64,000 nucleotides of DNA from Strongylocentrotus droebachiensis (Eukaryota; Echinodermata; Echinoidea; Camarodonta; Strongylocentrotidae). The translations under genes and the position numbers were made by a program. The stretch is from positions 1-64,000 of the forward strand of contig JAVYIG010000869.1 of assembly GCA_035222895.1 (NCBI GenBank), given 5' to 3'. Under the pieces are notes generated by a model. The model made no database searches, was not told where the DNA came from, and was given only the letters and a program-made list of their open reading frames with translations. Shown in pieces: positions 37,858 through 48,597 of this stretch (position 1 is its first letter; every line of letters begins with the position of its first letter).

Positions 37858-40800
37858 CAAGAGAATGAGAGAGTGCATGCGCTGTTAATTTTGTGTAGCT
37901 TAAACATAAAACTGAAGCAAGGGGTGCATTGAATAAAACATATAGGACAGAAAAAAAATACAGGCATGTAAACCAATCTCACAAGAGAATGTTTAACAAT
38001 GCCAAGTTATGTATTATCTCCTAGTAAGAGAGCAATGCAATGTAACATCAAAGAGTGGAAACTTTGATGAAAATCATTAGTTCCTTAAGATCTGCTGAAA
38101 ATAAAAACATCTCCTAAATATAATAATGATATATACAATGCATTTTAGACTCTTCATATGATAAGAAAGTGATATTCTTGTAGGAGGTGATCTATTGGCA
38201 CATATTGATAAACAGTGAGAAAACATCCTTGATGTGACAAGCATAGTTAGCCTTTCCCGTTCATCCTTCTTCCTGAACCAAGCTAAAGCTCTCTCTCACA
38301 TGCTCCCCTGGTCTTTCAAACACACACCTTCGTGTTCTCAGCCTTCCCCTTCTCTCTATTTCTCTCTCTCTCTCTCTCTCTTCCCCTCTTTCTCTCTTTC
38401 TCTTTCTCTCTTTCATACACACAGACACACAGACACACTTTCTTTTTCCCCGTTCTCTCTAGCTACCCGATTTCAATAACAGAGATCTTCAGATTGCTTA
38501 ACCTTAATCTCCATCTCAACATAAGAGGGATTTCAAGCGGGAAAATCCTATAAACTCTTCTCACCTCTGCTATGCCCATTTAATTCTCTTTAATCTGTAG
38601 CTCATCAATTTTTCAAGAGTGGAAAATTTGATGAAAATCATGAGTTTCTAGAGTTGATATGAGATCAGTTTGACCTAAGGCAAAGTAACCTACATAAGTA
38701 ATAATTTCAAAATAAGAATGTCAGAAGTCATTATCTCTTGCAGATTCTGAAATTAATGTAACTACTCTTGACATGGGGATGGGGGAGGGGGGGGGGATTT
38801 TCCCCCCTTTCTTCACTGCTGCCCTTAAGTCAGAATTATTTTTCTCACCTCCAAGTCAGCCAATGATTTTGACAATATGGTTCATTCTTCATAGATATAG
38901 TTTACATCTTCTCAGAACTTTATTGATCAATCGGAAGAGTCTTAGAGATGATTAATAAAATTATGGGAAGAATTATTTATAAAGAATAAGTCCTATTGTC
39001 ACAATCATTTAATGAAAAGAGGTAAGAAACAACATTTAAACTTTACAGGCAACAGTGTCGTTGATTCTTATCTTTCCTTCAACAGATACATTTGTCTGCT
39101 GGGAGGAAAAAGGGCATTAACTCATCATCTTTACAGAGTTAACCCTTTGCATTCAGAAACCAGCTGGCTCCTGTACAAAGCCAAAGGACATGAGAGAATT
39201 CAGGAATCTACGGGTTAATGGCCTTCTGACTCTTAGTTGACAATTTCATCCCCTCATTCTTTATTCTTCTCAATTTCTTCCTTTTTTTCATCTTCCCTTT
39301 ATCCATATGTTCTATGTTATTTGTATTATATGTATGTATTATTTATTTATTCATACTTTGTATGCATTTGATATTTTGATATGATTTATATAAATATAAA
39401 TTTTGTATAAGGAAGGACAGTTTCTTCTTTTGTTTTGGAAGAAGACAATAAATGATATATTCTATTCACTGACCTGTCCTCTCTTGACCCGTCTTCTTTT
39501 GCTCTTACGGTCATCTGCTTCAGACTCACATTTTCAAGAACTGTACTGTGAATAACTGAAAATGAAATCCAATAGAATACAAGAAAATCATCACTTTGAT
39601 AAGGACTATAAAAACACCACATTTTAAAACATTTTATTTGTCGAAAGAGGATAACATAAATTTCATACATCAATTGTAAATGTTCATCTGATGTGATTAA
39701 TCATAATTCTAATAAACCCCTTTTTACATAGCATCTGCCCTGTTTTTAGTGACTGATCAAAGCGCCTTAGGGAGAAAAAAAACGGCAATTGGAATAAGTT
39801 GCGATTGCATTTTTGCAATACCCTTCATCTTTTCCAGCAAAGGGAGTATTTAAAGTGAATAAGATGTTATTGTTAGCCATCATGGAGATTCATAAACACA
39901 TTTTCATGATTTCAAAATGAACATCATACTCAGTAAGTTTGTAATGATTTGTTATAAATAAAATATACCCCCAAAACAAAAAACATTTTAGAAATTACTA
40001 CCTTCTTGTAATTCTTTAGTGTGGCTCCTCCTCTTAGCATGGACCTCCTGAGCAAGACATATCTTTCTTATGCACTCCCTCATCTCTCCTTTTAGGGAAA
40101 CCACCTGTTGCATGGCTGGTAAACATGGATGTATAAATATTTTATCATGTTCTATATCAAACTAGCTACAGGCATGATTGGAGTTGAGAAAACAATCGAG
40201 TAAAACTAAGACTGATCACACCTGCAGATTGTACATGGTGATTGAACCTTCTTCAAAATCTGGGTTAACATCAGAGCTATAAATGATACAGTATAAGCTA
40301 ATCATGGGAAACATGAGAATTACAAGCAGCTTTATTTCCCAGGTTTTCCCAAGCTTTTCAATATACCTTCATGATCCCTTTTGTTGAAGTTGAAAGATTA
40401 AATATTTATATTGTAAGATTATCGAACTGATTGATATTAGTGTGTATTATAAATATTAGTCAATAAGTGCAAAGAAAAGACAGTTGAAAGCATTTTGATT
40501 CCTAGAAATAAATCTTTGTGGATTTTTTTCATTGCCATAAGCCTGTAATGCAGATAAAAACCTTCTACAAAGCTTTTAAAAGATTACATTTTATTGTATC
40601 TAGAAATGATAATTTTAACTATATTAGGTAGCTTACAGAACAATACTTAAACTAGAGTGTTAGTATAGTCTCTATACTTCAAGAGATCTTGTAATGTACA
40701 AGGAAATACAAGGATGTACTACTTATTCAAATAATATCACAGGAACTTTTAAGAAATAAATTCCAAGACAATTCTGTAGCCTTGTGTATTGCCACATGCG

Positions 40801-42939
40801 AACAAAACAATGACCGCCTACATAATCCCAACATAATTCTGTCTAGAGGCAAAACAATGTAATAGGGAATCAAGACTGCTGGTAGCTGATTTCTTACAAT
40901 GTTTGTGATCATGTTAAATTCACTTCATAGTGATCCCTTTTTTCCTTAAAGCTTGGGGGAGTTGAGCTTTTGATACATAGAAGGTATTAAGTATGCCATC
41001 TGTCTAACACTTACCTTTGAGCAACTCCTCCTACGCAGGCAGTTGAAATGGAGTCAACACATGAGCGAGAGACAGAGAGATGGAGAGAGACCGACAGAGA
41101 GACAGAGGAAGAGGGACAGAAAGAGAAAGAGAGAGAGAGAGAGATAGAGAGAGAGAGAGATAGAGAGAGAGAGAGACAGGAACAGGTGTCCATGAGGGAA
41201 AATATATGGAGAGTAAATTAAAGAGACAGTGGAAGGTGTGTAGAAGCGAGGAAAAGAGGGATGGAAGGAGATCGAGGGAGGGAAGAATATAGAAATATAA
41301 AGAAAAGAATTTGGGAGGGAAAATAAAGATTCAATCACATATCAGAAGTCTGAATTAAGAGGAAATGAACTTTATAGAATCAAACAATACTTAGACTACA
41401 AATAAATGACACCTGCGCAAAATATGAGAAAGCAACGGAATTGAACTCATAGTCTGTGTCAATTTTCAGATGTTTTCATTATTAGTATTAAACGAGTTGC
41501 CTAGTTTAAGAAGCCTGTCCATACAGTGGTTGATAAACAAATCAGAGTTACTCCTTTGAAGTACCTTTGAGTTTCTTTCGAGTTCCTTTGAAAATACATT
41601 TCCATTTCCAGAATTTAAGATCAATTTTCATGTTAATCATCCTCTCAATCAAGTCAATATGGGGCAAATTAGGAACATTTCAACCTGTACTACATTAATG
41701 AAAACAACCTGATACAGCTTAAGATAATGATATTATTCAACTACCAAAGCCGAGATGTAATATTGAAAGACAAACTGATAATTTTTCATTGAAATGATAC
41801 CTGAAGGGTACTAAAAAGCTGTTGATGTTGCTCAATTTCACTGGCTTGTTGCTTCTGGGCCTTGGAGACACTCTCCACAGCCTCAGGCAAGCTATCTGGC
41901 TGGTAGCAATCATTGTCACCAGGAGATTGAAAGGCATCCAGGCTATAATCCATGTCAATGAATTATGGCTCTGCAGGAAGAAAAGGGACAGTTTGTTCTT
42001 TTTAATTTCAATTTGTTCATTAGAGGGAATAGTATCATCTTTTTGGACCCAGAAGGGCGTCAACTTATGAAGGTCTACTTTAACACAGAGTAGGCCTAGA
42101 TGTTAATGCCCTTTCCAAGCTCTATGAACAGATGATGTGATACATAAAATGCACTAGGATGGTTGCCATAACTTAGACATTAATGAATTTTGCACTAGAT
42201 TCTATAAATTAAAATATCATAGTTTCTTAAAATTCAATATAGATCTAGGTCTATACAACTGACTCAACTGTGTAATTAAGCAGGCCCTGCCTTGTCAAGA
42301 AAAGGTGAATCAACAAAAAAAGCAGGAAATCAAGGACTCAAGCTCTAACCTTCATAGTTTTGCCTTTTGGAGCCAGGATAAATCTATCTAGTAAAAATTT
42401 GCAACAAGGAATCTGCAAAGTTTGACTTCTATAAATACTAGTGATACTATAGATTCTAGATACAATTAATACAGCTACCCAGTCTATATGATGACTAGAT
42501 CTATACAAAGTCTTGGGTCTTAATACTAGACCTAGTCTTATGAAGGATAGAACTTTAAGAAGAAAAATTAGCCCTAGGCTAACTAGATTTTCTAACTCCA
42601 CATCTAACAAAGATTTCAAAAGCTTCCATGGCATAATTAGACAGGAATAATCATCGGGTCTGGGAATTCTTAAATAAAACTGACATTTTTCACCTGTATA
42701 GAGACAGTCAGTGAAGCCAGACGTATTCTCAGCGAAACAGCCATCCATAGCTAGGATTAATAGACTGAATCTTTCGGTATAGGAACTAGGCCTACCCGGC
42801 CCGGCCCGCCGGCCAGGCTCCAGCGAAGCAGCGCTATAAGACTAGAGGGTCTAGAGTTACTCTGAGGAAATCTACGTTAGATCTGAAACTAACTCTACAA
42901 AGACCATTATTTTACAAAGAAAATACTTCATACAATACC
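34056..42939 (-). CDS. CCDC122: coiled-coil protein, CCDC122-like (8 coding exons, 279 aa)
   Basis: Coding exons from 41953 down to 34056 join without a stop into 840 nt: 153, 16, 114, 82, 128, 140, 57 and 150 nt, all with GT/AG borders and consistent phases. The product is 279 residues, almost wholly helical coiled coil, with no signal or membrane segment. The N-terminal DSLPEAVESVSK-QQASEIEQ and the C-terminal LTRLKCQL...NWQWSQEAEQLEAQL resemble what I remember of vertebrate CCDC122 (about 270 residues; SLADAVEKV, ASEIE and QWQWN motifs in the same places). That family's molecular role is poorly known. A noncoding exon ends at 42939. The symbol is from recalled similarity, not a search. Confidence 0.8.
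34574..34630 (-). CDS. CCDC122: CCDC122-like exon 8
   Basis: Residues 212-230, VSKETSKQAGIQQDIDVLQ, phase 0-0, 57 nt. Acceptor TTTACAG|, donor GCAG|GTGCTC. Confidence 0.8.
35122..35261 (-). CDS. CCDC122: CCDC122-like exon 7
   Basis: Residues 165-211, including GELLAKRRLEGELHQQQIIK and TELQQKLNKLQQE, a strong coiled coil. Acceptor TTTGACAG|, donor GGAG|GTGATT. Confidence 0.82.
35553..35693. mobile_element. MITE, family CCAGGGCAGCATTTCATGAAAC
   Basis: The left end CCAGGGCAGCATTTCATGAA and right end TTTCATGAAGCAATGCCC form an inverted repeat around about 100 bp with ACAAGTT and ACTTGTA near-mirrored. TTAA precedes the left end. Another copy is at 36757-36872. It lies in an intron of the minus-strand gene. 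Confidence 0.65.
35691..35857. mobile_element. MITE, family AGGGCCCCATTTCACAAAACTTG
   Basis: Starts AGGGCCCCATTTCAC and ends TTATGAAACGGCAGGGTCCC, an imperfect inverted repeat, with TGTCATCAGTGACA and TTGTCACT/TGTCATTTGTCA internal words. It directly abuts the preceding MITE, sharing the AGGG junction, so one probably inserted at the end of the other. Confidence 0.6.
36757..36872. mobile_element. second copy of the GGGCAGCATTTCATGAAAC MITE
   Basis: CCCTGGGCAGCATTTCATGA with CATACAAGTTCG, then CAATGGGATGTTGATGAACT and TGTACTGAACTTGCCCC. Same family as 35553-35693, diverged and shortened. Confidence 0.55.
37264..37391 (-). CDS. CCDC122: CCDC122-like exon 6
   Basis: Residues 122-164: MYQVYKDKMAKCSRSILELE, then ADSPHQMELAQQTNILEDME. 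Proline-containing break between two helices. Acceptor CCCTTTAG|, donor AAAA|GTGAGT; phase 2 in, phase 1 out. Confidence 0.8.
37562..37870 (+). repeat. (GA)n / G-rich compound microsatellite
   Basis: Blocks of GAGAGAG with GGGG and AAAAAA interruptions over about 300 bp in an intron of the minus-strand gene. Minus-strand frames through it are Ser-Leu artefacts. Confidence 0.93.
38353..38432 (+). repeat. (CT)n and (CA)n microsatellite
   Basis: CTCTCTCTCTCTTCCCC and CTTTCTCT followed by ACACACAGACACACAGACAC. Confidence 0.9.
39474..39555 (-). CDS. CCDC122: CCDC122-like exon 5
   Basis: Residues 95-121, VIHSTVLENVSLKQMTVRAK then EDGSRED. Acceptor CATTTTCAG|, donor ACAG|GTCAGT; phase 1 in, phase 2 out. 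The least strongly helical part of the chain. Confidence 0.75.
40002..40115 (-). CDS. CCDC122: CCDC122-like exon 4
   Basis: Residues 57-94: AMQQVVSLKGEMRECIRKIC and LAQEVHAKRRSHTKELQE. Acceptor TTTACCAG|, donor GAAG|GTAGTA. Its phase 1 entry only works if the 16-nt exon upstream is included. Confidence 0.8.
41015..41030 (-). CDS. CCDC122: CCDC122-like exon 3: 16-nt microexon
   Basis: Encodes EELLK plus one base. The acceptor is TGCGTAG| and the donor AAAG|GTAAGT. Without it exon 2 (phase 0 out) and exon 4 (phase 1 in) cannot be joined in frame; with it they can, and the coiled-coil heptad continues as LQEELLKAMQQV. Confidence 0.75.
41067..41178 (+). repeat. (GA)n microsatellite
   Basis: GAGAGACAGAGAGATGGAGA then GAGAGAGAGAGATAGAGAGA, starting 37 bp from the microexon. 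Confidence 0.92.
41801..41953 (-). CDS. CCDC122: CCDC122-like exon 2: start codon and N-terminus
   Basis: Residues 1-51. The exon begins at 41970 (acceptor TTCCTGCAG|), has 17 nt of leader and starts ATG at 41953: MDYSLDAFQSPGDND, then SLPEAVESVSKAQKQQASEI and EQHQQLFSTLQ. Donor TCAG|GTATCA, phase 0. Confidence 0.85.
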
Positions 42940-42990
42940 TGTAATATGCTCGATTGTAAACAGTGATGCTAATGACTGCAGTTACTTTCC
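42939..42990 (-). other. CCDC122-like noncoding exon 1 (3' edge)
   Basis: On the minus strand GCATATTACAG|GTATTGTAT is a good donor whose exon side lies towards 42960-43000. No ATG-initiated frame continues across it to exon 2, so it would be leader. The exact transcription start is not visible. Confidence 0.45.
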
Positions 42991-43076
42991 GATGCCGATG
43001 GAATCAATTTTGTTTCTTTCTATTACTTCATGCATGCATGCACGAAAAGGCAGTTTTTGTTTTTTGGGCGGATCAT

Positions 43077-43093
43077 ACGTCACGTGACCAATC
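43077..43093 (-). promoter_or_regulatory. CRE / E-box / CCAAT promoter cluster
   Basis: TACGTCACGTGACCAAT combines a CRE/ATF core (TACGTCA), the E-box CACGTG and a CCAAT box within 17 bp. It stands about 140 bp upstream of the splice donor of the noncoding exon, a typical place for the proximal promoter of a housekeeping-type gene. Confidence 0.5.
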
Positions 43094-44461
43094 ACCTGAT
43101 ATTTTTCGTTTGATTTCCGGGTTCCAAGAATAAAATGAATGAATATTGAAAAGACTTTTCTCATCATGAGGGACGTCTTTATTATCATGAAAAAGACAAT
43201 ATTATCCCGCTATCTTGCGCCTGTGAATCCCGATAAATAGCCCGTAAATAGCCCGATATATATTTAGCTCGAGCTGTACGGGTCTATAAGGGGGTGTAGG
43301 GTCATGACCCCCTAGCCAATATCTGCTTTATTTATTGGTGCACGCTTCCGCCTCCCCCCTGTCAAACAGTGGGGGGGGGGGGGGGGGTCACTTGAAACAG
43401 CTCTTGTATTTATTAATATTTTACAAAACAAGTGTTGGCAGAGCACGATTGTTTTTTTAGGCCCAAAGCGTTGTGCTATGATTCATCTCTACCGGGAATC
43501 AAATTTAAAGTTAATTTCCGGATTTTCGATCTCTCCCTGGCCCTGAAAAATTTCCGCGGAGGATATTTATGCATGTGTTCATGTGTCCCTTCACATCCCC
43601 GGGAAAGTCCCTACTTATTCTAGAGTTACTATGCTCATTTCTTTTTTTAATCATATTATGGAGATCGATAGATCCATCATTTTGAAGTATTCATTCTTTG
43701 TCTTAACAATTCTTGCTATGCAAACGACCTGTATATCGAAGTTTTGCTAACAACGCGGGCCACGGTTATATTGTTTGACCTATTCGGATCGTTTTGTTTA
43801 TTTTACTTAGCTGTAATTACTCGTTTCGAGGAACTACTCTCGTCCCCTTATAATCTTTGATTCATATTCCAGGAGCCAAAGATTAAAAGAGAACATTATA
43901 AATGAAGAAAAAAATGACATCCTTTGTCTTTTTTTGTAAGCCGGGGGGGGGGGGATCAATTAAGAAGCGAAGTTCAATGACTAGAAATCCATTTCTGGAG
44001 AAATCTGTATTATCATTATCTGGAAAACCCATTATTGCCCTCGTACAGGCCAATCAAAATTAATTCTCTTTTTATCTGAATATCCCTCTTCCCATTCCCG
44101 ATTTCTCTCTTTCTCCCTATCAAGAGTGCATGTGATTTAGGTGAATGGTAACATATTCATTAAAAATCATGAGCTTATATTATGACTATAATAGAGCTTG
44201 GGGATCATGCAAGAGTACATGTTGAGATAATGATGGTACCATTTTAAAGATGCCGCCCATCTTCACTTGATCCAGTTGTAATAACATTTAGATTATTTTC
44301 CTCCCTCTCCTCCCTCTTGTACTTCTTTTCTTTCCTTGTTTTTTTTTTCAAAGCCACTCAGTTGCTTTTATTTTCCCGATTTTATATTCTTCTCTCCATG
44401 ACTTGTTTAATAATTATGTAACTCTCATTAAAGAATGATCGTATTCCCTTATACAGAGCCC

Positions 44462-44462
44462 T

Positions 44463-44508
<46 letters not shown>
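44462..44508 (+). repeat. (CT)n microsatellite
   Basis: CCCCCCCTCTCTCTCTCTCT and further CT, ending CTATC. Confidence 0.93.
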
Positions 44509-44511
<3 letters not shown>

Positions 44512-45264
44512 ATTCCCCCCTCCCTCCCCTCTCCGTCCCTATAACTCCACTACTTATTTCTCTCCATCCAAACTCATCTTGTTCTCACCGCTACGTATTA
44601 AGTACTATATAAATCCAGATTTATGTGTTTATTATCTGTATATTTATTTATATTTACTTATGTTCATTATTTACTATTATTACAACCCTGTATTACCAGA
44701 ATCCCTATATATCATTCATATTTCAACCGGCTGTTTGAAGACGACAAGTAATCATTCTTTCACTGGAAATCCATTAAATACTTCTAATCATCTCTTTGTT
44801 CATAATGCAGGCCGGCGGAAGGGTAGGCCACTGGTGGAAAGCATTTCCTAAAGTACAGGATAATGAAGCCCTGAATTAGGCAATTGGGAACACTCATAGA
44901 TGGTGTTTAGGGTTGAACACTCTGGTCACTACAGAACATTGACATCGACGTCACATCTACAGATTGGCGAATCATTCAGTGGATGGCACCCCCTTAATAA
45001 TATAGGGAGGATTCTTTTCCCCCAAAATCTATGACAATCAAACAAACTAGCACACACACATACACACAAATACCAAAACAATGGGGGCGGTATTATACTT
45101 TTCCGGCGGGACATCTTATATCCAAAATGCTCTTACGAGCAAAAAAAGAGTATAAACTTTCTGTATCTTGAATATATTGGTGACACCAATCCCCCCTCCC
45201 CCTCATCTCTTATTCCTGACAGTGGACTAATGGAATTCTCTCAAAAAAGGTATTGTAAAGAAAT

Positions 45265-45318
45265 TCTCTTTCTCTCTCTCTCTCCCTCTCTCCCTCCATC
45301 TCTCTCTCCCTCCTTCTC
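45265..45318 (+). repeat. (CT)n/(CCCT)n microsatellite
   Basis: TTTCTCTCTCTCTCTCCCTC and CCTCC interruptions. Confidence 0.9.
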
Positions 45319-46721
45319 TTTTCTCCTGTGTCTCCTCTGCCTCTATTATACTCCCCTCTCCATATTTTTCCTACCACATCTTTTTCGCTCTTATACGATT
45401 TTTAACAGACCTTTAACAATCTAAGTTGCGTGTAAGTTATGAAAAACGTCCTTCTTGGTTCTTATAGGATATGTTCTGACAAAACAGCAATATAAGAATC
45501 ATGAATATGGACGTGAAATCAATTTACGGCTAGGGGAATGTGTCTATTTATGGCTGGTGTCCTCGACGATTGCAGTAAGAAAATAATCGCCCACGCGATG
45601 ATTAAGCATTTTTAAAGTCGCATCTGGCGCAAGAAGTACATGTAAAGGATTGGAGATTGGTATCTTCACCTTCAACTACAGTCATACCTGTATTCCATTT
45701 ATAATAAATACGAACCAATTTTAGTAACAATAATTATAAGAAAGTCAATATAAGAAGGTATACATCTGAGATAAATGATTGGGAACATATATAGGCATGC
45801 ACAAAATGTTTATTTCTTAAATAATAATATTAATAAAAATATGTCGCTTTACAAAATCATATTACCCTGGTCGTAGCCGAGCTGCCAGACTGGAACCCCG
45901 TAGCTTGTGATCTGCAGTCGGGTGACTTATCCACAAGTCCACAATACCTCCACAACATTACTATCCATAATGTTCATCGTCCACTGGAGCCCCAGCCCCC
46001 CCCCCCCCCCCCCCCCATCTTCCCTAGCCTCGCATACGCCACAGAGAAATGCGTATTCGGGCATATAGAAAGAATGTGAATTTCTCTTACATGATTTTGT
46101 TTGAAAACAAATCGATATACGCATTTATAATATGGCCATGAAATAAGTCGGTTCAGAAGTTATTTCATTTGTATAAAGCTAGAGCTATATTCAACGATGC
46201 AATTTAATAATATGGGGGTTTATTTTTTCATTATTTTAACGTGTCGTATTACATTTCAAATAAAAGCCGTGCGAGATTTTTGTTTGTATAATGTACTTGA
46301 TCGATTTTATACCCTTTGGATGTGAAATACCTTCACCATGGAGTGCTTTAGATTGCTGGAAGTTATCCAAATTCCGAGCAAGCAGGGAGAATTCTAATTA
46401 ATTCCTGCAGGAAAAACAATCACACCACGCATATGAAACTGAAAAGAATGAACTTAGAAATGACAACTCTATTTCAAAATCTTTGAATTTATATAAGTTT
46501 GATTAAAAGTCAACCTACATATTGCATCACAGTTCTTTGTATCCTGATGAAAATAGATTTTCATTACATCCGATAGTGTCATGATCTGTAGAGACAAAAT
46601 CGGTGCCTTCTTTTGTAATGATGATGTAACGTTATTGGCATTCATTTTGTGGTATTTAATTTTTTTTTAATATGATGAAAAGTTTGCAGATAAAAGAAAT
46701 GCACTTGTGGTATAATCGTAC

Positions 46722-46940
46722 TATAGTTAAAGCTCTTGACTCTCATAAAAGAGGTTCCGGGTTCGATCCTTGATCGGTGCTTACACCCTTAGACAAGTGG
46801 TTTTGCCAAACTCTTCCAACCCAGGTGTAGATGGGTACCGAGCAATGTTACAGTATTGGAGTAGGTCATAATGATAATTACAGGTCCGGCAAAATGAAGT
46901 AATTAGACTGATTTGTCTACGTAAAAAAAAAAAAAAAAAA
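46722..46940 (+). mobile_element. tRNA-derived SINE with poly-A tail
   Basis: A tRNA-like head with box B GGTTCGATCC (about 46762), then a body with CTTCCAACCCAGGTGTAGAT and GGGTACCGAGC, ending in (A)17-18 at 46923-46940. The body word is shared with the fragments at 560-606 and 62075-62118. Confidence 0.75.
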
Positions 46941-46961
46941 TGTTATTATTATTTCTTTTAA

Positions 46962-47575
46962 AGCTTATCTGCACTAGTTTGGCCAGGAGGGATTAGACCT
47001 CTCTACATGGTCACTGACAGATGGTTATCTCATTAAATCAGCTCTCAATAAACATAAGAAAAAAGGGACCATGGGGAACCGACCCTGCTGGAAAGAACAC
47101 ACTCATTCACACTCATTCACAGTGTAAATCACACTGTGTTTCACACTGTGAATCACAGTGTGCTCCACAATGTTAAATTGGGGCGTTTTCACATTGTGGT
47201 CGATTCGTTTCACACTGTGGTTCACAGAGTGGATAACCGGAAAAGGAAAGAACACACTCATTCACACTGTGTTTCACACTGTGAATCACAGTGTGCTCCA
47301 CAGTGTTAAATTGGGGCGTTTTCACATTGTGGTCGATTCGTTTCACACTGTGGTTCACAGTGTGGATAACCGGAAAACGAAAGAACACACTAATTCACAC
47401 TCATTCACAGTGTGAATCACACTGTGTTTCACACTGTGTTCACAGTGTGAACTGTGATTACACTCTGTGATTCACACTGTGAATGAGTGTGTTCTTTCCA
47501 GCAGGGAACGGTCACCGCTTAGGCATTGTTTGCTATTATTATAGAGGGCGCAAGTAGTTATAAGCAGTGCAGAGG
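46962..47575. mobile_element. TTAA-type MITE, sister of 29583-29775, interrupted by another element
   Basis: Starts AGCTTATCTGCACTAGTTTG after TTAA (46958-46961) and matches the reverse complement of the 29.6-kb copy through AGGAGGGATTAGA, CATGGTCACTGACAG and AGGGACCATGGGG. It then breaks at 47082 and resumes after 47506 with CGCTTAGGCATT and AGAGGGCGCAAGTAGTTATA. The right TIR is poorly preserved. Confidence 0.75.
47083..47506. mobile_element. 424-bp palindromic MITE of CACTGTG words, nested
   Basis: TIRs are CCCTGCTGGAAAGAACACAC and its reverse complement, extending to TCATTCACA. Inside, a 133-bp unit occurs twice (AATTGGGGCGTTTTCACATT at 47176 and 47309). Both units are saturated with TTCACACTGTG and CACAGTGTGA words that pair with each other. 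It interrupts a known repeat copy, so its borders are fixed by comparison. Target duplication is unclear. Frames inside are artefacts. Confidence 0.85.
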
Positions 47576-47589
47576 AAAAACATGTTATC

Positions 47590-48551
47590 TTTAATAATCG
47601 ACTAACTTATGTGACTGATATACATGATATAATGCCAAAGTTGGTACAGTTTTTCCCCCTTTAATTATAATTATTATTCATTCTTCATTTTATTAGCGTA
47701 ATTTTGAGGCTTGACAGAGCACCATTCACTCTTTTAACTTGAATTTTAAAACATATTTGTTCATTAGATCAATATTATGATTACTTAGAAAGTTTGCATA
47801 TTGAGTTTAATATCATGAACGAGTTTGAACACAAAATCATATCTCTGGTGGCGTAGCTAAGGGGGAAACAAAGATCATGTCCCAACAAATGGTGAAAGAA
47901 GGATCGAAAGGGTAAAAAAGATAATCGAGAGAACGAGAGAGAGGGAGAGGGAGAATAACGAGGGATAACTAGGGGACATTTAGGGCCTTGATAATTTGCA
48001 TTTTATCCTCAGAATTAGACAGGTGCATGCTCCTCCCATGTATACTGTTTCCCCTTTATCGTCTGAACCGAAGCTGAGCCATAATGCTTGTCTCCTTTTA
48101 TCAAAATGGTGGAAAGCTTCACTAAGCATCCGTCCAACCCCTTGTAAGATTTAAACTCGCCTCCTATAATCGAATAGAATGAGAAAACAGATCGCCTCTC
48201 TGAGACGACATCGATCGGTAGACGTGACATTCTCGAGAAAATTTCGTTTGCGTTGAGTCGTCTTTTAGCGATAGTATATCGTACTGTATAAACGTTTTCC
48301 CCCAAATGTGTCATTCTTCAACCAAGCCCGAGGCGAAAATTTGTCTTGCGGAACGTCCGTGGCCGAGGTTTGTTGGGTAGGATTTCAATCGGAGCAGTTT
48401 TGAGAAAAGTATGGGTTGCTTAGCGAAGTCGAGTGGTCGGATAAATATATTACAAGGAGTAGCCTACAGACACAGATAAAATGAGAAAGGAAGAGAGAGA
48501 CAGACATAGAGAGAGAAGAAGGGAGAGTGAGAGGGGGGAGGGGTAGAAAGA

Positions 48552-48597
<46 letters not shown>

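Larger units (their letters stand above)
43100..46721. other. intergenic region
   Basis: No gene recognised. Contains a near-palindrome at 43294-43311 (TAGGGTCATGACCCCCTA), G and C homopolymers (43372-43387, 45993-46015), CT microsatellites and a possible minus-strand SINE head at about 45868-45940 with a GGTTCCAGTC box B. Confidence 0.5.

Noticed and set aside
42338..42748. 136-codon minus-strand frame in the CCDC122-like first intron
   Set aside because: No domain, no splice borders, and part of it is a dispersed repeat.
47158..47415. Overlapping open frames on both strands in the CACTGTG element
   Set aside because: They are by-products of a palindromic repeat lacking stops; no transposase motif.
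48015..48314. 99-codon minus-strand frame
   Set aside because: Composition looks protein-like, but there is no recognised domain, no clear splice context and no neighbouring exon. Kept as unassigned; expression data would decide.
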